Shown in pieces: positions 7,697 through 14,123 of a stretch of 64,000 nucleotides of DNA (position 1 is its first letter; the number at the start of each line of letters is the position of its first letter). The DNA lies in the NCBI GenBank assembly GCA_902801325.1, contig CADCHQ010000001.1, positions 62,001 to 126,000 on the forward strand, in the 5' to 3' direction. Below the pieces are notes generated by a model. It searched no databases. It was not told the DNA's origin and worked only from the letters and a program-made list of their open reading frames with translations. Source of the DNA: an uncultured Bacteroidales bacterium. Its GTDB lineage: Bacteria > Bacteroidota > Bacteroidia > Bacteroidales > Bacteroidaceae. A program made the translations under genes and the position numbers.

Positions 7697-8305
7697 ATGG
7701 AACAAACAAAAGGATTCTGGATGGTCACAGACCCCAACGATATGGAGGGCGAAGTGTGGCGAAATATAGCAGGGTATGAAACAAGATACCAGGTAAGCAA
7801 TTTCGGGCGCATCAGAAAGCGAGAAAATGTGTGTATCTTCAATTATTCAAAATTGCGGCATAGTGTCGGCCAGATAATAAGGCAGAGCAAATCCACAAAC
7901 GGATATTTGAAAGTAAGGCTTTTCGGTAGCGATGGCAGTTCCATGACCGTTAACGTGCATAAACTGGTAGCAACGGCATTCATTCCGTGCAATGATTCAA
8001 GTCTGGTTGTTAATCACCTCAACGAGATAAAGACCGATAACAGGGTTGAAAATCTGGAATGGTGTACGATACAGGAAAACAACAATTACGGAACAGGGCC
8101 AGAACGCAGGGCAAAGAGTTTGAGAAACAACCCCTATAGAAGCAAGATGGTATCGGCATACTCAAAGGATGATGGGCGGTGGGTTGCTGACTATCCAAGC
8201 CAAAGAGAGGCAGCACGACAATTAAAATGTGCGCTTAGTAAGATACAACGGTGCAACAGACCAAACCGAACATTCAAAGGACTGTATTTCATATCAGATA
8301 AATAA
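7697..8305 (+). CDS. HNH endonuclease with NUMOD4 and NUMOD1-like modules
   Basis: The 202-residue protein has the modular layout of phage-type free-standing HNH (homing-like) endonucleases. NUMOD4 is at about 15-40 (EVWRNIAGYETRYQVSNFGR), an HNH_3 domain at about 85-135 (VHKLVATAF, VNHLNEIKTDNRVENLEW), and a NUMOD1-like helix-turn-helix at about 165-195 (PSQREAARQLKCALSKIQRC). Residues H, N and H of the ββα-metal core are visible in VHKLVA and VVNHLNEIKTDN. It would nick or cut DNA at specific sites and could either spread itself or act in element biology. The next gene begins 34 bp on. Confidence 0.9.
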   Translation: MEQTKGFWMVTDPNDMEGEVWRNIAGYETRYQVSNFGRIRKRENVCIFNYSKLRHSVGQIIRQSKSTNGYLKVRLFGSDGSSMTVNVHKLVATAFIPCNDSSLVVNHLNEIKTDNRVENLEWCTIQENNNYGTGPERRAKSLRNNPYRSKMVSAYSKDDGRWVADYPSQREAARQLKCALSKIQRCNRPNRTFKGLYFISDK

Positions 8306-8339
8306 CAATTTGTTTAACAATCAAAAAAAGCAAGAAACA

Positions 8340-9020
8340 ATGAACAAAAGAAAAGTATTGGAATTGCTGAAGCCCAAAACTAAGATGTTGGGATTTAGCC
8401 GTAAGGAACTGGCAAAGGTTGCAGATGTAATCATTGCAGCACTCCCAGAAGAGATTGATGAGGCAGACGAAGAAAGCAGCATCAACCAGAAGATTGATGA
8501 GTATCTGCCATTGTTGCAGTTCACACAGGCAGCATCAGACCGCAGAATAAACAGCCTCAACAATCGCAGAAACGCATCAGACTTTGACGATGAGCCGGAA
8601 GATGATGCAGATGATGAGTTGGATGATGAACCTACCAACAAGCAGCGTAAGAACCGCAACAGCCATGATGATTTCGATGAGGCTCCCAGATGGGCAAAAC
8701 GATTGCTGAAGATGATGGAGCAAGGCAGCGAAAACAGCATTAAGCGCAGGGCGAAAGTTGAAGCACTGGTTGAGGATTTGGGAAGTATGGGCAAACATTA
8801 TCTCCGTGACTTTGACCGCCATTCATTCCGCAATGATGATGAATGGGAAGATTACTTTGCAGACCTCAAAGAAGAGGTTGCAGAGTATCTACATGAATCC
8901 GCAAACCGTGGATTAGACACGCTAACACGTCCGGCAGGTGCAGCACCAGGAAGAAAGCATTATCGCAGAGAAGAGGAAATGAGCGATGAGGAAGTAATCA
9001 GACTTGCTAAAGGAAAGTAA
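8340..9020 (+). CDS. Hypothetical protein with acidic low-complexity centre
   Basis: From the ATG at 8340 (MNKRKVLELL) this is 226 residues. Residues 1-75 form a helical domain (KMLGFSRKELAKVADVIIAALPEE). The middle (about 80-115) is an Asp/Glu-rich linker, and the C-terminal half is helical with EDYFADLKEEVAEYLHE. Near the end comes a Gly/Ala/Pro turn and EEEMSDEEVIRLAKGK. The acidic linker and helical ends would suit a scaffold or adaptor, but I recognise no family. It ends 4 bp before the next gene. Confidence 0.7.
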   Translation: MNKRKVLELLKPKTKMLGFSRKELAKVADVIIAALPEEIDEADEESSINQKIDEYLPLLQFTQAASDRRINSLNNRRNASDFDDEPEDDADDELDDEPTNKQRKNRNSHDDFDEAPRWAKRLLKMMEQGSENSIKRRAKVEALVEDLGSMGKHYLRDFDRHSFRNDDEWEDYFADLKEEVAEYLHESANRGLDTLTRPAGAAPGRKHYRREEEMSDEEVIRLAKGK

Positions 9021-9024
9021 AGAC

Positions 9025-9378
9025 ATGAAAACAAGAAAGTTTTATATCATAGACAGCGTAGAGACGCAACATAGCAAAGCCGTTTTCGGCATTTTGCCGA
9101 TAAGCAGCGAAGAGGATTTTGACTTTGAAGCCAAAAACATTTCCGAATCGGTGACGGTGATAAAGGAATCAGCCTTTGACAAAAAGGCATACCCTAAAGA
9201 TACCCACATCGTGATTGTTGAGTGTCTGCCAAGTGACATTAAAAGCCAGACAGAAAAAACAATCACACTCCGATGGGGCGGTAACATTGCCCATATTACG
9301 ACAGCAGGGGAATATGACCCCAAGAACCGACAATGGAGGAATATATTTTGGTGTGACTTGCACCGAAAGGGTGTATAA
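9025..9378 (+). CDS. Hypothetical protein, 117 residues
   Basis: A small soluble alpha/beta protein beginning MKTRKFYIIDSVE, with a central DTHIVIVECLPSDIKS strand and a C-terminal NRQWRNIFWCDL segment. No family is recognised. The ATG at 9025 is preferred over the in-frame one at 9004, which overlaps the upstream gene. A strong hairpin terminator follows, so this is the last gene of the replication and HNH transcript. Confidence 0.65.
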   Translation: MKTRKFYIIDSVETQHSKAVFGILPISSEEDFDFEAKNISESVTVIKESAFDKKAYPKDTHIVIVECLPSDIKSQTEKTITLRWGGNIAHITTAGEYDPKNRQWRNIFWCDLHRKGV

Positions 9379-9395
9379 CTTTTCTAAATAGTTTC

Positions 9396-9435
9396 GGGGG
9401 TGTTTCGTCTTTCTGGCTATTCGGAACACCCCTTT
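9396..9435 (+). terminator. Intrinsic terminator before the DUF5681 gene
   Basis: The arms GGGGTGTT (9397-9404) and AACACCCC (9425-9432) pair perfectly and are followed by TTTATT. It separates the gene ending at 9378 from the gene starting at 9465. Confidence 0.65.
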
Positions 9436-9464
9436 ATTGAAAACAACAATGGAAAACAACGTAT

Positions 9465-9773
9465 ATGGCATTCAAGAAAGGACAAAGCGGAAACCCCAAA
9501 GGCAGACCCAAGGGCAAAGCAAATAAGACTACTGGCACTATAAAAGATTTTATTGCCAATGTGATTGATGATAACAGGGAACAGATAAAAGCCGACATTG
9601 CAGGGCTTGAACCTAAAGAGCGGTTGCAGTTCCTTGAAAGGCTTATGCCGTATGTTGTTCCAAAGACGGAAAGTAACAAAACGGAAATATCCTTTGAGCG
9701 CATGAGCGATGGGGATATAAATACGCTTGCATCAAACCTATTAAACAGCATCAACGATGAGAATAACACTTGA
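9465..9773 (+). CDS. DUF5681 domain protein
   Basis: This 102-residue protein starts with the hallmark DUF5681 motif GQSGNPKGRPKGKANK. It continues with a helix (IKDFIANVIDDNREQIKADI) and a P-K-ERLQFLERLMPYVVPK segment. DUF5681 proteins occur in phages and integrated elements, often near packaging or capsid genes, and the basic Gly-rich N-terminus suggests DNA binding. Exact function is unknown. It overlaps the start of the next small gene by 17 bp, indicating translational coupling, and may be the first gene of the transcript that includes the HD cassette. Confidence 0.85.
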   Translation: MAFKKGQSGNPKGRPKGKANKTTGTIKDFIANVIDDNREQIKADIAGLEPKERLQFLERLMPYVVPKTESNKTEISFERMSDGDINTLASNLLNSINDENNT

Positions 9774-9924
9774 AAGAGAAGAAAAGATTGAGTTGCTGAA
9801 AGCGATTCAATGTGGAGAACTTGACACATTGTGCATTCCAAGAATAACCGCAATTATAGAGGGCGGCAATTCCTTTCTGGATTGCCTTAAAGAAATGGGT
9901 GATGAAGATGAAGAAAACCAATAG
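9757..9924 (+). CDS. Small hypothetical protein, 55 residues
   Basis: This short frame begins MRITLEREEKIELLKAIQ and ends EMGDEDEENQ. It overlaps the end of the DUF5681 gene by 17 bp and the start of the next gene by 23 bp. It contains a central helix (CIPRITAIIEGGNSFLDCL). Overlapping on both sides in an operon favours a real gene, probably translationally coupled, although it is too short to place in a family. Confidence 0.55.
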   Translation: MRITLEREEKIELLKAIQCGELDTLCIPRITAIIEGGNSFLDCLKEMGDEDEENQ

Positions 9925-10381
9925 GCAATATCGATATGATAATAGATTGCTATTTCACGACCGGATTATAAAGACTGGTAAAGGAGAATCAAAATTTGCT
10001 GTTAGATATAATGTCGGATGTCTTTCACCATTTTATGCAACGGTATGGGATATGTCCGCAAAGAGCGTTTCCATTCCCCTTGATAGCGTGGAAAGTGCAG
10101 GTATTTATGCCATAACTTTGGAAACTTATTTTCGGTGTTATGGTGATGCTCCATTTGCATTTGATATGTTTGCTAATGAACCAGGTATTTTGCATATCCT
10201 ACTGGAGTACACGGATGAAGATGTCAAATTTGGAGGTTTTTTTTCGGAAATTTGTTTAAGGCAATGCAATATCGTTTATTTTGAAAGAGCAGGATTATTC
10301 AAGATGAAATTAGAACACGACCAAATTATAAGCCGATTCTTAAAAGAGAAAGAAGCAGCCGAATACAATACATATTTTTGA
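9902..10381 (+). CDS. Stand-alone copy of an unrecognised repeated domain
   Basis: The 159-residue protein (ATG at 9902; a GTG at 9899 is possible) is almost entirely one domain of about 120 residues shared with the next two genes. Diagnostic segments are TGKGESKFAVRYN, WDMSAKSVS, GIYAITLE, ILLEYTDEDV and EICLRQCNIVYF. The domain is alpha/beta by appearance, with conserved Arg, Trp-Asp, Ser-Ala-Lys, Glu-Tyr and Arg-Gln-Cys-Asn residues. I know no family with this pattern. It is the first of three consecutive homologous genes, 4 bp before the HD fusion. Reason for the stand-alone form is unknown. A regulatory or competitive subunit is one guess. Confidence 0.75.
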   Translation: MKMKKTNRQYRYDNRLLFHDRIIKTGKGESKFAVRYNVGCLSPFYATVWDMSAKSVSIPLDSVESAGIYAITLETYFRCYGDAPFAFDMFANEPGILHILLEYTDEDVKFGGFFSEICLRQCNIVYFERAGLFKMKLEHDQIISRFLKEKEAAEYNTYF

Positions 10382-10385
10382 ATTT

Positions 10386-11879
10386 ATGAGTATGAAAAGA
10401 CAATGGAACAATGACAGGAACGAAAGCCGTTTGCAATCGTTTCTTGAAGTGAAAAAATATAGGGGCGGCATTCATGGTTTATCCCATGCCCAGAGAGTAG
10501 AAAAGTTTGGGTTGATGCTTGCAGAGAAAACCGATGCAGACAGAGACGTGATAATCTGGTTTGCCTACCTACACGACAGCCAGAGAACCGATGATGGATT
10601 TGACTTCAATCATGGGCCAGATGCAGCACGATTTGTTGATACCATTCGGAATGCCTTTCTGCAAGAATTGAGCGACACCCAGATAAGCAAACTTAAAGAA
10701 GCCTGCAGGTTGCACACCTCAACGCACCGAACATGGGATATAACGATAGATACTTGTTTCGATGCTGACAGGTTGGATTTGCCGAGGGTTGGGAATATGC
10801 CAGACCCTAAGCGCATGGCAACAGAACAGGGCGCAAAGTATGCCGGAAGAACTTATATTGAAAATTGCATTGATGCAGGGTGCAAAGACTTGATGAACAC
10901 AACCCGATTAACGGGTATATCATTAGGAGAGGGAACTATTGATAGATCCCATTTGCTGCATTTTGATAAAGACTACATAAACAATGGAAAGGAATCAAGG
11001 TTTGCTATCCGTTTCAATTTTCTGGATGATAAGGGAAATATGTTTAGTCCGTACTATACACATGACGCATGGGATTTGACAGCAAAAAGCATGGCAAAAA
11101 TAAAATCAAGTGATTCCGTTATGGTTACAATGTGTGATGGTATCTTTGCAGTCGAATACGACATTTTCAAAAGTGGCAATTCATATTATCGTAGATTCGT
11201 TGACAACTGGAAAGAACAACATGGCGCAATGTTACTGGAGTACACCCAAGATGATGTTATCATGTTCAATGAAGAGGAAATTTGCATTAGACAATGCAAC
11301 ATCCTTTATTCAGCACCATTGAAAGAGTTTGAGGAGAAAATGAATGATGGAACACTTGATAATATCATGGATGATTTCAAAGAAACAAAAAAGCACTTGA
11401 AGAAACGCAATATGGCAGGGGAAACGGAAAAGGTTGGCGAAAGCATAAAATCATTTATCTTGTGTGCTAAAGTTGACCCCAGATTATTTTTTCGATGTAT
11501 GTACTATGGTGTGTCTATGGTTAAAAGGTTGGGAATAGGCGATTTGGTGGTATTGCATTGGTTTTTGGTGCTCACTTGTTTGTTTGACCTCAAAAGGGCA
11601 ACAGATTCTAATATATTCAAATTGATAAACACCGTAAAGGATAAGTATCTTAAAGGGTTTTCATTTGAACAAATGATGAAACTTCAAATGGCATTAAGTC
11701 ATTATGCACACTTAAATGAGGAAAGGAACACGGAGTATGATTTGTATGCAGATGCAAGATTGATGGGTGAACGCAGCATCAATGACAGGGATATTAACGC
11801 CAATGAGTTAATGACTCAAATCGGCAGAGGCTTTTTGAATAATGGTTGGTATGACAAAAATACGATGAAACAATGTTAG
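10386..11879 (+). CDS. HD-domain phosphohydrolase fused to the unrecognised repeated domain
   Basis: The 497-residue protein (start 10386, alternative ATG at 10392) has an N-terminal HD-superfamily domain (about 25-165). Likely metal ligands are visible: His34 (GLSHAQRV), His63-Asp64 (YLHDS), His76 (FNHGPDAA), His110 and Asp126/Asp128 (CFDADRLDL). Residues about 188-310 are the domain shared with the flanking genes (ESRFAIRFNF, WDLTAKSM, GIFAVEYD, LLEYTQDDV, EICIRQCNILY). The C-terminal 180 residues are helical and unassigned. HD domains hydrolyse phosphoesters or nucleotides. The substrate here is unknown. It is the middle gene of the cassette and overlaps the next start by 7 bp. Confidence 0.8.
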   Translation: MSMKRQWNNDRNESRLQSFLEVKKYRGGIHGLSHAQRVEKFGLMLAEKTDADRDVIIWFAYLHDSQRTDDGFDFNHGPDAARFVDTIRNAFLQELSDTQISKLKEACRLHTSTHRTWDITIDTCFDADRLDLPRVGNMPDPKRMATEQGAKYAGRTYIENCIDAGCKDLMNTTRLTGISLGEGTIDRSHLLHFDKDYINNGKESRFAIRFNFLDDKGNMFSPYYTHDAWDLTAKSMAKIKSSDSVMVTMCDGIFAVEYDIFKSGNSYYRRFVDNWKEQHGAMLLEYTQDDVIMFNEEEICIRQCNILYSAPLKEFEEKMNDGTLDNIMDDFKETKKHLKKRNMAGETEKVGESIKSFILCAKVDPRLFFRCMYYGVSMVKRLGIGDLVVLHWFLVLTCLFDLKRATDSNIFKLINTVKDKYLKGFSFEQMMKLQMALSHYAHLNEERNTEYDLYADARLMGERSINDRDINANELMTQIGRGFLNNGWYDKNTMKQC

Positions 11880-12829
11880 AATTTCACGATAAAATAATAA
11901 ATACTGGCAAAGGTTTTTCACGCTTTGCTGTACGATTTAATAAAAGAACCAGTGATAACATTTCCATTGGGCCTTATACTTTTTCAAGAGGAATGAAATT
12001 TTATAAAGCATGGGATTTGTCTGCAAAAAGTGTTTCGGAAAGTGATTGTGTTCGTGGAACATACCCGGACAATAGCAGTGGCATATTTGCAGTTGATATG
12101 GATATGTTTATTTCACATAGGGGGGGATATGCAGAAAATATGTACAAAGAAAATGATACGGACCTTATACTATTAGAATATGTCGATAACGATGTTATTT
12201 CAAAAAGTGATGTAGAGATAGTGTTAAGACAGTGCAACATTGTTTTTGTAAGCACTTCACAAGACTTTATAACCAAATGTAATGATTGTACCATTTTTGA
12301 TATAATGCGGCAATTTGTCAATGACAAAGAGGCATCCCCAATTTGTACGTTTGCCAAACCAATTAGGAATATAGATGAAGATTTTTCCAAATTCCTTAAA
12401 AACTATGGTGTTAACAATACAAGAGCCAACACACTAAATCGGATTGTTTCGGGAATAAACAATATGGAGAATTTGAAAATGACACGCACCGTAACCATGT
12501 TTGGCGCTGTTATATCATTGTATTTGTCACAAGTGCAATGTTTGGATATACCAGGATATTTGAATGGTTTACGTGGAAGTTATATGGCGAATATATCCGA
12601 TGATGATTTTTCAATGCTGATGGAGATATTTACAAAAGAGGGGAAAGAAGATGATTTAAGATATGTCGCATTTACTGAAGCAGCCCAAATGATGAATTAT
12701 TTATATGGAAAGGGGGATGTGCCAGATTTGAAATTGAAATATAATAAGATGTTTTTCCTTATGGTTATTGTTCCATTACGAAAACATTGCAAGGAATATG
12801 CAAGAGACATAGTGAACGGCATTATTTGA
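11873..12829 (+). CDS. Unrecognised repeated domain with helical C-terminal extension
   Basis: This 318-residue protein has the shared domain at its N-terminus (about 1-128: TGKGFSRFAVRFN, WDLSAKSVS, GIFAVDMD, LLEYVDNDV, EIVLRQCNIVFV). A C-terminal part of about 180 residues is helical (TMFGAVISLYLSQVQCLDIPG, AFTEAAQMMNYLYGK). The C-terminal part may be distantly related to that of the HD fusion, but the similarity is weak by eye. The ATG lies inside the end of the preceding gene (7-bp overlap), strong evidence of co-translation. Codons and flanks are AT-rich relative to the chromosome. Function unknown. Confidence 0.75.
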   Translation: MLEFHDKIINTGKGFSRFAVRFNKRTSDNISIGPYTFSRGMKFYKAWDLSAKSVSESDCVRGTYPDNSSGIFAVDMDMFISHRGGYAENMYKENDTDLILLEYVDNDVISKSDVEIVLRQCNIVFVSTSQDFITKCNDCTIFDIMRQFVNDKEASPICTFAKPIRNIDEDFSKFLKNYGVNNTRANTLNRIVSGINNMENLKMTRTVTMFGAVISLYLSQVQCLDIPGYLNGLRGSYMANISDDDFSMLMEIFTKEGKEDDLRYVAFTEAAQMMNYLYGKGDVPDLKLKYNKMFFLMVIVPLRKHCKEYARDIVNGII

Positions 12830-12932
12830 ATGACAAATAACTTAACAATCTTTATGTTAAACCTATTTGCCATTCAAATAGATGCAAAAATCTTTTAACA
12901 TGATACTTGCAGATGCACATGATTATTTTGCC

Positions 12933-12940
12933 TACCTTTG
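12933..12940 (+). promoter_or_regulatory. Promoter -7 box before the 72-residue gene
   Basis: TACCTTTG matches the consensus exactly and lies 27 bp upstream of the ATG at 12968. The -33 region has only a TTGC about 22 bp upstream. The same octamer drives the integrase gene and the gene at 13566. Confidence 0.6.
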
Positions 12941-12967
12941 CGGCACATTCATTAAAATTCAATCATT

Positions 12968-13186
12968 ATGGTATCAAACACAACTGACATTCTGGAGCGG
13001 ATTACCCAAGCCGTGCAGACGGAAAAAGGCTATCACGAAAAGGCGGCTTTTATCTGTGAGGGTATGTGTGCCACAATCAATCACATTTGGGAACTGGAGG
13101 CATACAGCGCACAAGATTTCATGCCATTGGTAGTGATGGCAGAGTACATGAGACTTATTAAGGATATGGCAAAGAAGACACACTAA
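12968..13186 (+). CDS. Small hypothetical helical protein
   Basis: A 72-residue protein, MVSNTTDILERITQAVQTE followed by FICEGMCATINHIWELE and MAEYMRLIKDMAKK, largely alpha-helical. It has its own consensus promoter and is 5 bp ahead of the next small gene. No family is recognised. Small independently promoted genes at the end of an integrated element are often accessory cargo or regulators. Confidence 0.65.
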   Translation: MVSNTTDILERITQAVQTEKGYHEKAAFICEGMCATINHIWELEAYSAQDFMPLVVMAEYMRLIKDMAKKTH

Positions 13187-13191
13187 GAGCA

Positions 13192-13452
13192 ATGAGAACC
13201 CAAAAGACCTTTTCAGAACGATTCATGGAACTGCCAACAGATGCCGACAGATGGCGGTTTATCAAAGAGAATGTGAAAGCATGGTGTAAGGAACTGGATG
13301 CAGAAATAGAGCAAGCAGAAGCACGAAACCAACAGTTGGAAGCACGAAGCCAACACATAGAAGCATGGATAAACTTGTACAAACTGAATCCGGAAATAGC
13401 GATTAGAAATACACACATGGGGATTGTGATAAGTTCCAAGCCTCAACAATAA
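13192..13452 (+). CDS. Small coiled-coil hypothetical protein
   Basis: An 86-residue protein with a basic N-terminus (RTQKTFSERFMELPTDADRW) and a predicted coiled coil at about 35-65 with near-repeats EARNQQLEARSQHIEAW. It lies 5 bp after the previous gene and is followed by a GC-rich hairpin at 13458-13483. No family is recognised. Confidence 0.6.
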   Translation: MRTQKTFSERFMELPTDADRWRFIKENVKAWCKELDAEIEQAEARNQQLEARSQHIEAWINLYKLNPEIAIRNTHMGIVISSKPQQ

Positions 13453-13457
13453 GCGTC

Positions 13458-13483
13458 TGGCCGATACGTTAAAGTGTCGGCCA
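13458..13483 (+). terminator. Hairpin after the coiled-coil gene
   Basis: A 10-bp stem (TGGCCGATAC/GTGTCGGCCA, one G-T pair) with a 6-nt loop starts 5 bp after the stop codon. There is no strong T-run, only TTCCATTGTT, so termination efficiency is uncertain. Confidence 0.55.
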
Positions 13484-13488
13484 TTCCA

Positions 13489-13518
13489 TTGTTATATCGG
13501 ATAAAATGACTACCTTTG
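13489..13518 (+). promoter_or_regulatory. Bacteroidetes-type promoter of the last gene of the element
   Basis: A -7 box TACCTTTG (13511-13518) and TTG (13489-13491) with a 19-bp spacer. It is 47 bp upstream of the ATG at 13566 and directly follows the preceding hairpin. Confidence 0.65.
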
Positions 13519-13565
13519 CAAAACCATGTTCAATCCCAGAGTTTAACTTTGATTGATGCAGAATC

Positions 13566-13778
13566 ATGAAAGATGAGTTAACAGCAAAAATGCACTCCGA
13601 GTTTACCATTGACGAAGAGACAGACCAGAAGCACCGTGCAGGCACTACATGGGGGCTTGTTGGATTCGATGCCGATGAAGCATCAATAAGACATTGGGCA
13701 GAGTGTTACGGCACTACTTATGAAACGTGCATGAAATGGAAATCCTATTGGCGAAACCTATATAAGAATAGCAAATGA
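13566..13778 (+). CDS. Small hypothetical protein at the right end of the element
   Basis: A 70-residue protein with an acidic N-terminal segment (KMHSEFTIDEETDQKH) and an aromatic C-terminal half (ASIRHWAECYGTTYETCMKW). No family is recognised. It has its own good promoter and is the last gene before the right-end arm-type repeats, a location where element cargo or regulators are commonly found. Confidence 0.65.
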   Translation: MKDELTAKMHSEFTIDEETDQKHRAGTTWGLVGFDADEASIRHWAECYGTTYETCMKWKSYWRNLYKNSK

Positions 13779-13875
13779 GGCTATACAAATAGCAAAACTA
13801 TATTTTTTGGTTATGGTGTGGGTGTAGTGATACACTTGCACCATTTTTTACGTCAAAAAGTGGGTGTATTGTTGC

Positions 13876-13897
13876 TTTTTGCTCGTTATTTGCTCGT
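13876..13897. other. Right integrase arm-type site (tandem GCTCG repeat)
   Basis: TTTTTGCTCGTT and ATTTGCTCGTT lie in tandem with GCTCG at 13881-13885 and 13892-13896, an 11-bp period. This repeats the motif pair at 3762-3785 in the same orientation. It lies about 59 bp inside the right att core. Confidence 0.6.
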
Positions 13898-13900
13898 TAC

Positions 13901-13941
13901 AAAAACAAAAAGTGTCGTAAATGCTTGATTTACAACACTTT
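13901..13941 (-). terminator. Element-borne terminator for tRNA-Leu
   Basis: On the minus strand the arms 13941-13928 and 13922-13909 form a 14-bp stem with one mismatch and a 5-nt loop, followed by TTTGTTTTT. It lies 16 bp beyond the tRNA 3' end. It would replace the tRNA terminator at 3594-3632 that integration displaced. The loop and stem share TTGATTTACA with 3693-3702 near the left end. Confidence 0.65.
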
Positions 13942-13955
13942 CTAAATAATTTGTC

Positions 13956-13968
13956 GTACCCAGAGCCG
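13956..13968. other. Right attachment-site core repeat, in the tRNA-Leu 3' end
   Basis: GTACCCAGAGCCG, identical to 3635-3647. It comprises the discriminator base and acceptor/T-arm-proximal 3' strand of tRNA-Leu(CAA), so integration left the tRNA intact. Confidence 0.8.
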
Positions 13969-14038
13969 GGGTCGAACCGGCACGGGTTGCCCCACTGGTG
14001 TTTGAGACCAGCGCGTCTACCGATTCCGCCATCTGGGC
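13957..14038 (-). tRNA. tRNA-Leu (anticodon CAA)
   Basis: The 82-nt minus-strand sequence folds as a class II tRNA. The acceptor arms GCCCAGA and TCTGGGT pair with a G-U at position 1-72. The D-arm contains AATCGGTAGAC, the anticodon stem CTGGT/ACCAG encloses loop CTCAAAC (anticodon CAA), a variable arm follows, and the T-arm has GGTTCGACCCC. The CCA end is not encoded. Its 3' end is the integration target of the element on its left. Confidence 0.95.
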
Positions 14039-14048
14039 TTTGCGGGGA

Positions 14049-14056
14049 CAAAGGTA
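14049..14056 (-). promoter_or_regulatory. Promoter -7 box of tRNA-Leu
   Basis: TACCTTTG on the minus strand, 10 bp before the tRNA 5' end, matches the consensus. The -33 zone is an AATTAAAA-type run (14062-14098) with no clear TTTG. Confidence 0.6.
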
Positions 14057-14123
14057 CAACAAAAAATTAAAAATTAAAAATTAAAAATTAAAAATTTACG
14101 ATTCTTTCTATATAACTATATGA

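Larger units (their letters stand above)
3635..13968. mobile_element. Integrated genetic element in tRNA-Leu(CAA), about 10.3 kb
   Basis: The region is bounded by a 13-bp direct repeat, the right copy being the tRNA 3' end. A tyrosine recombinase lies at the left end, and duplicated GCTCG arm-type motifs sit just inside both ends. Gene content differs from the chromosome: small, tightly packed, mostly unrecognised genes on the plus strand, visibly more AT-rich from about 9.9 to 12.9 kb. Cargo includes an excisionase-like HTH protein, a probable replication protein with iterons, an HNH endonuclease, a DUF5681 protein and an HD-domain cassette. No relaxase, conjugation or virion structural gene is recognisable. 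It may be a mobilizable element or a phage-satellite-like island. The choice between these is not settled by sequence alone. Confidence 0.85.

Noticed and set aside
3635..13968. CRISPR array or CRISPR-associated genes
   Set aside because: The only regular repeats are the 12-bp iteron-like units without unique spacers of normal length, and no Cas protein is visible.
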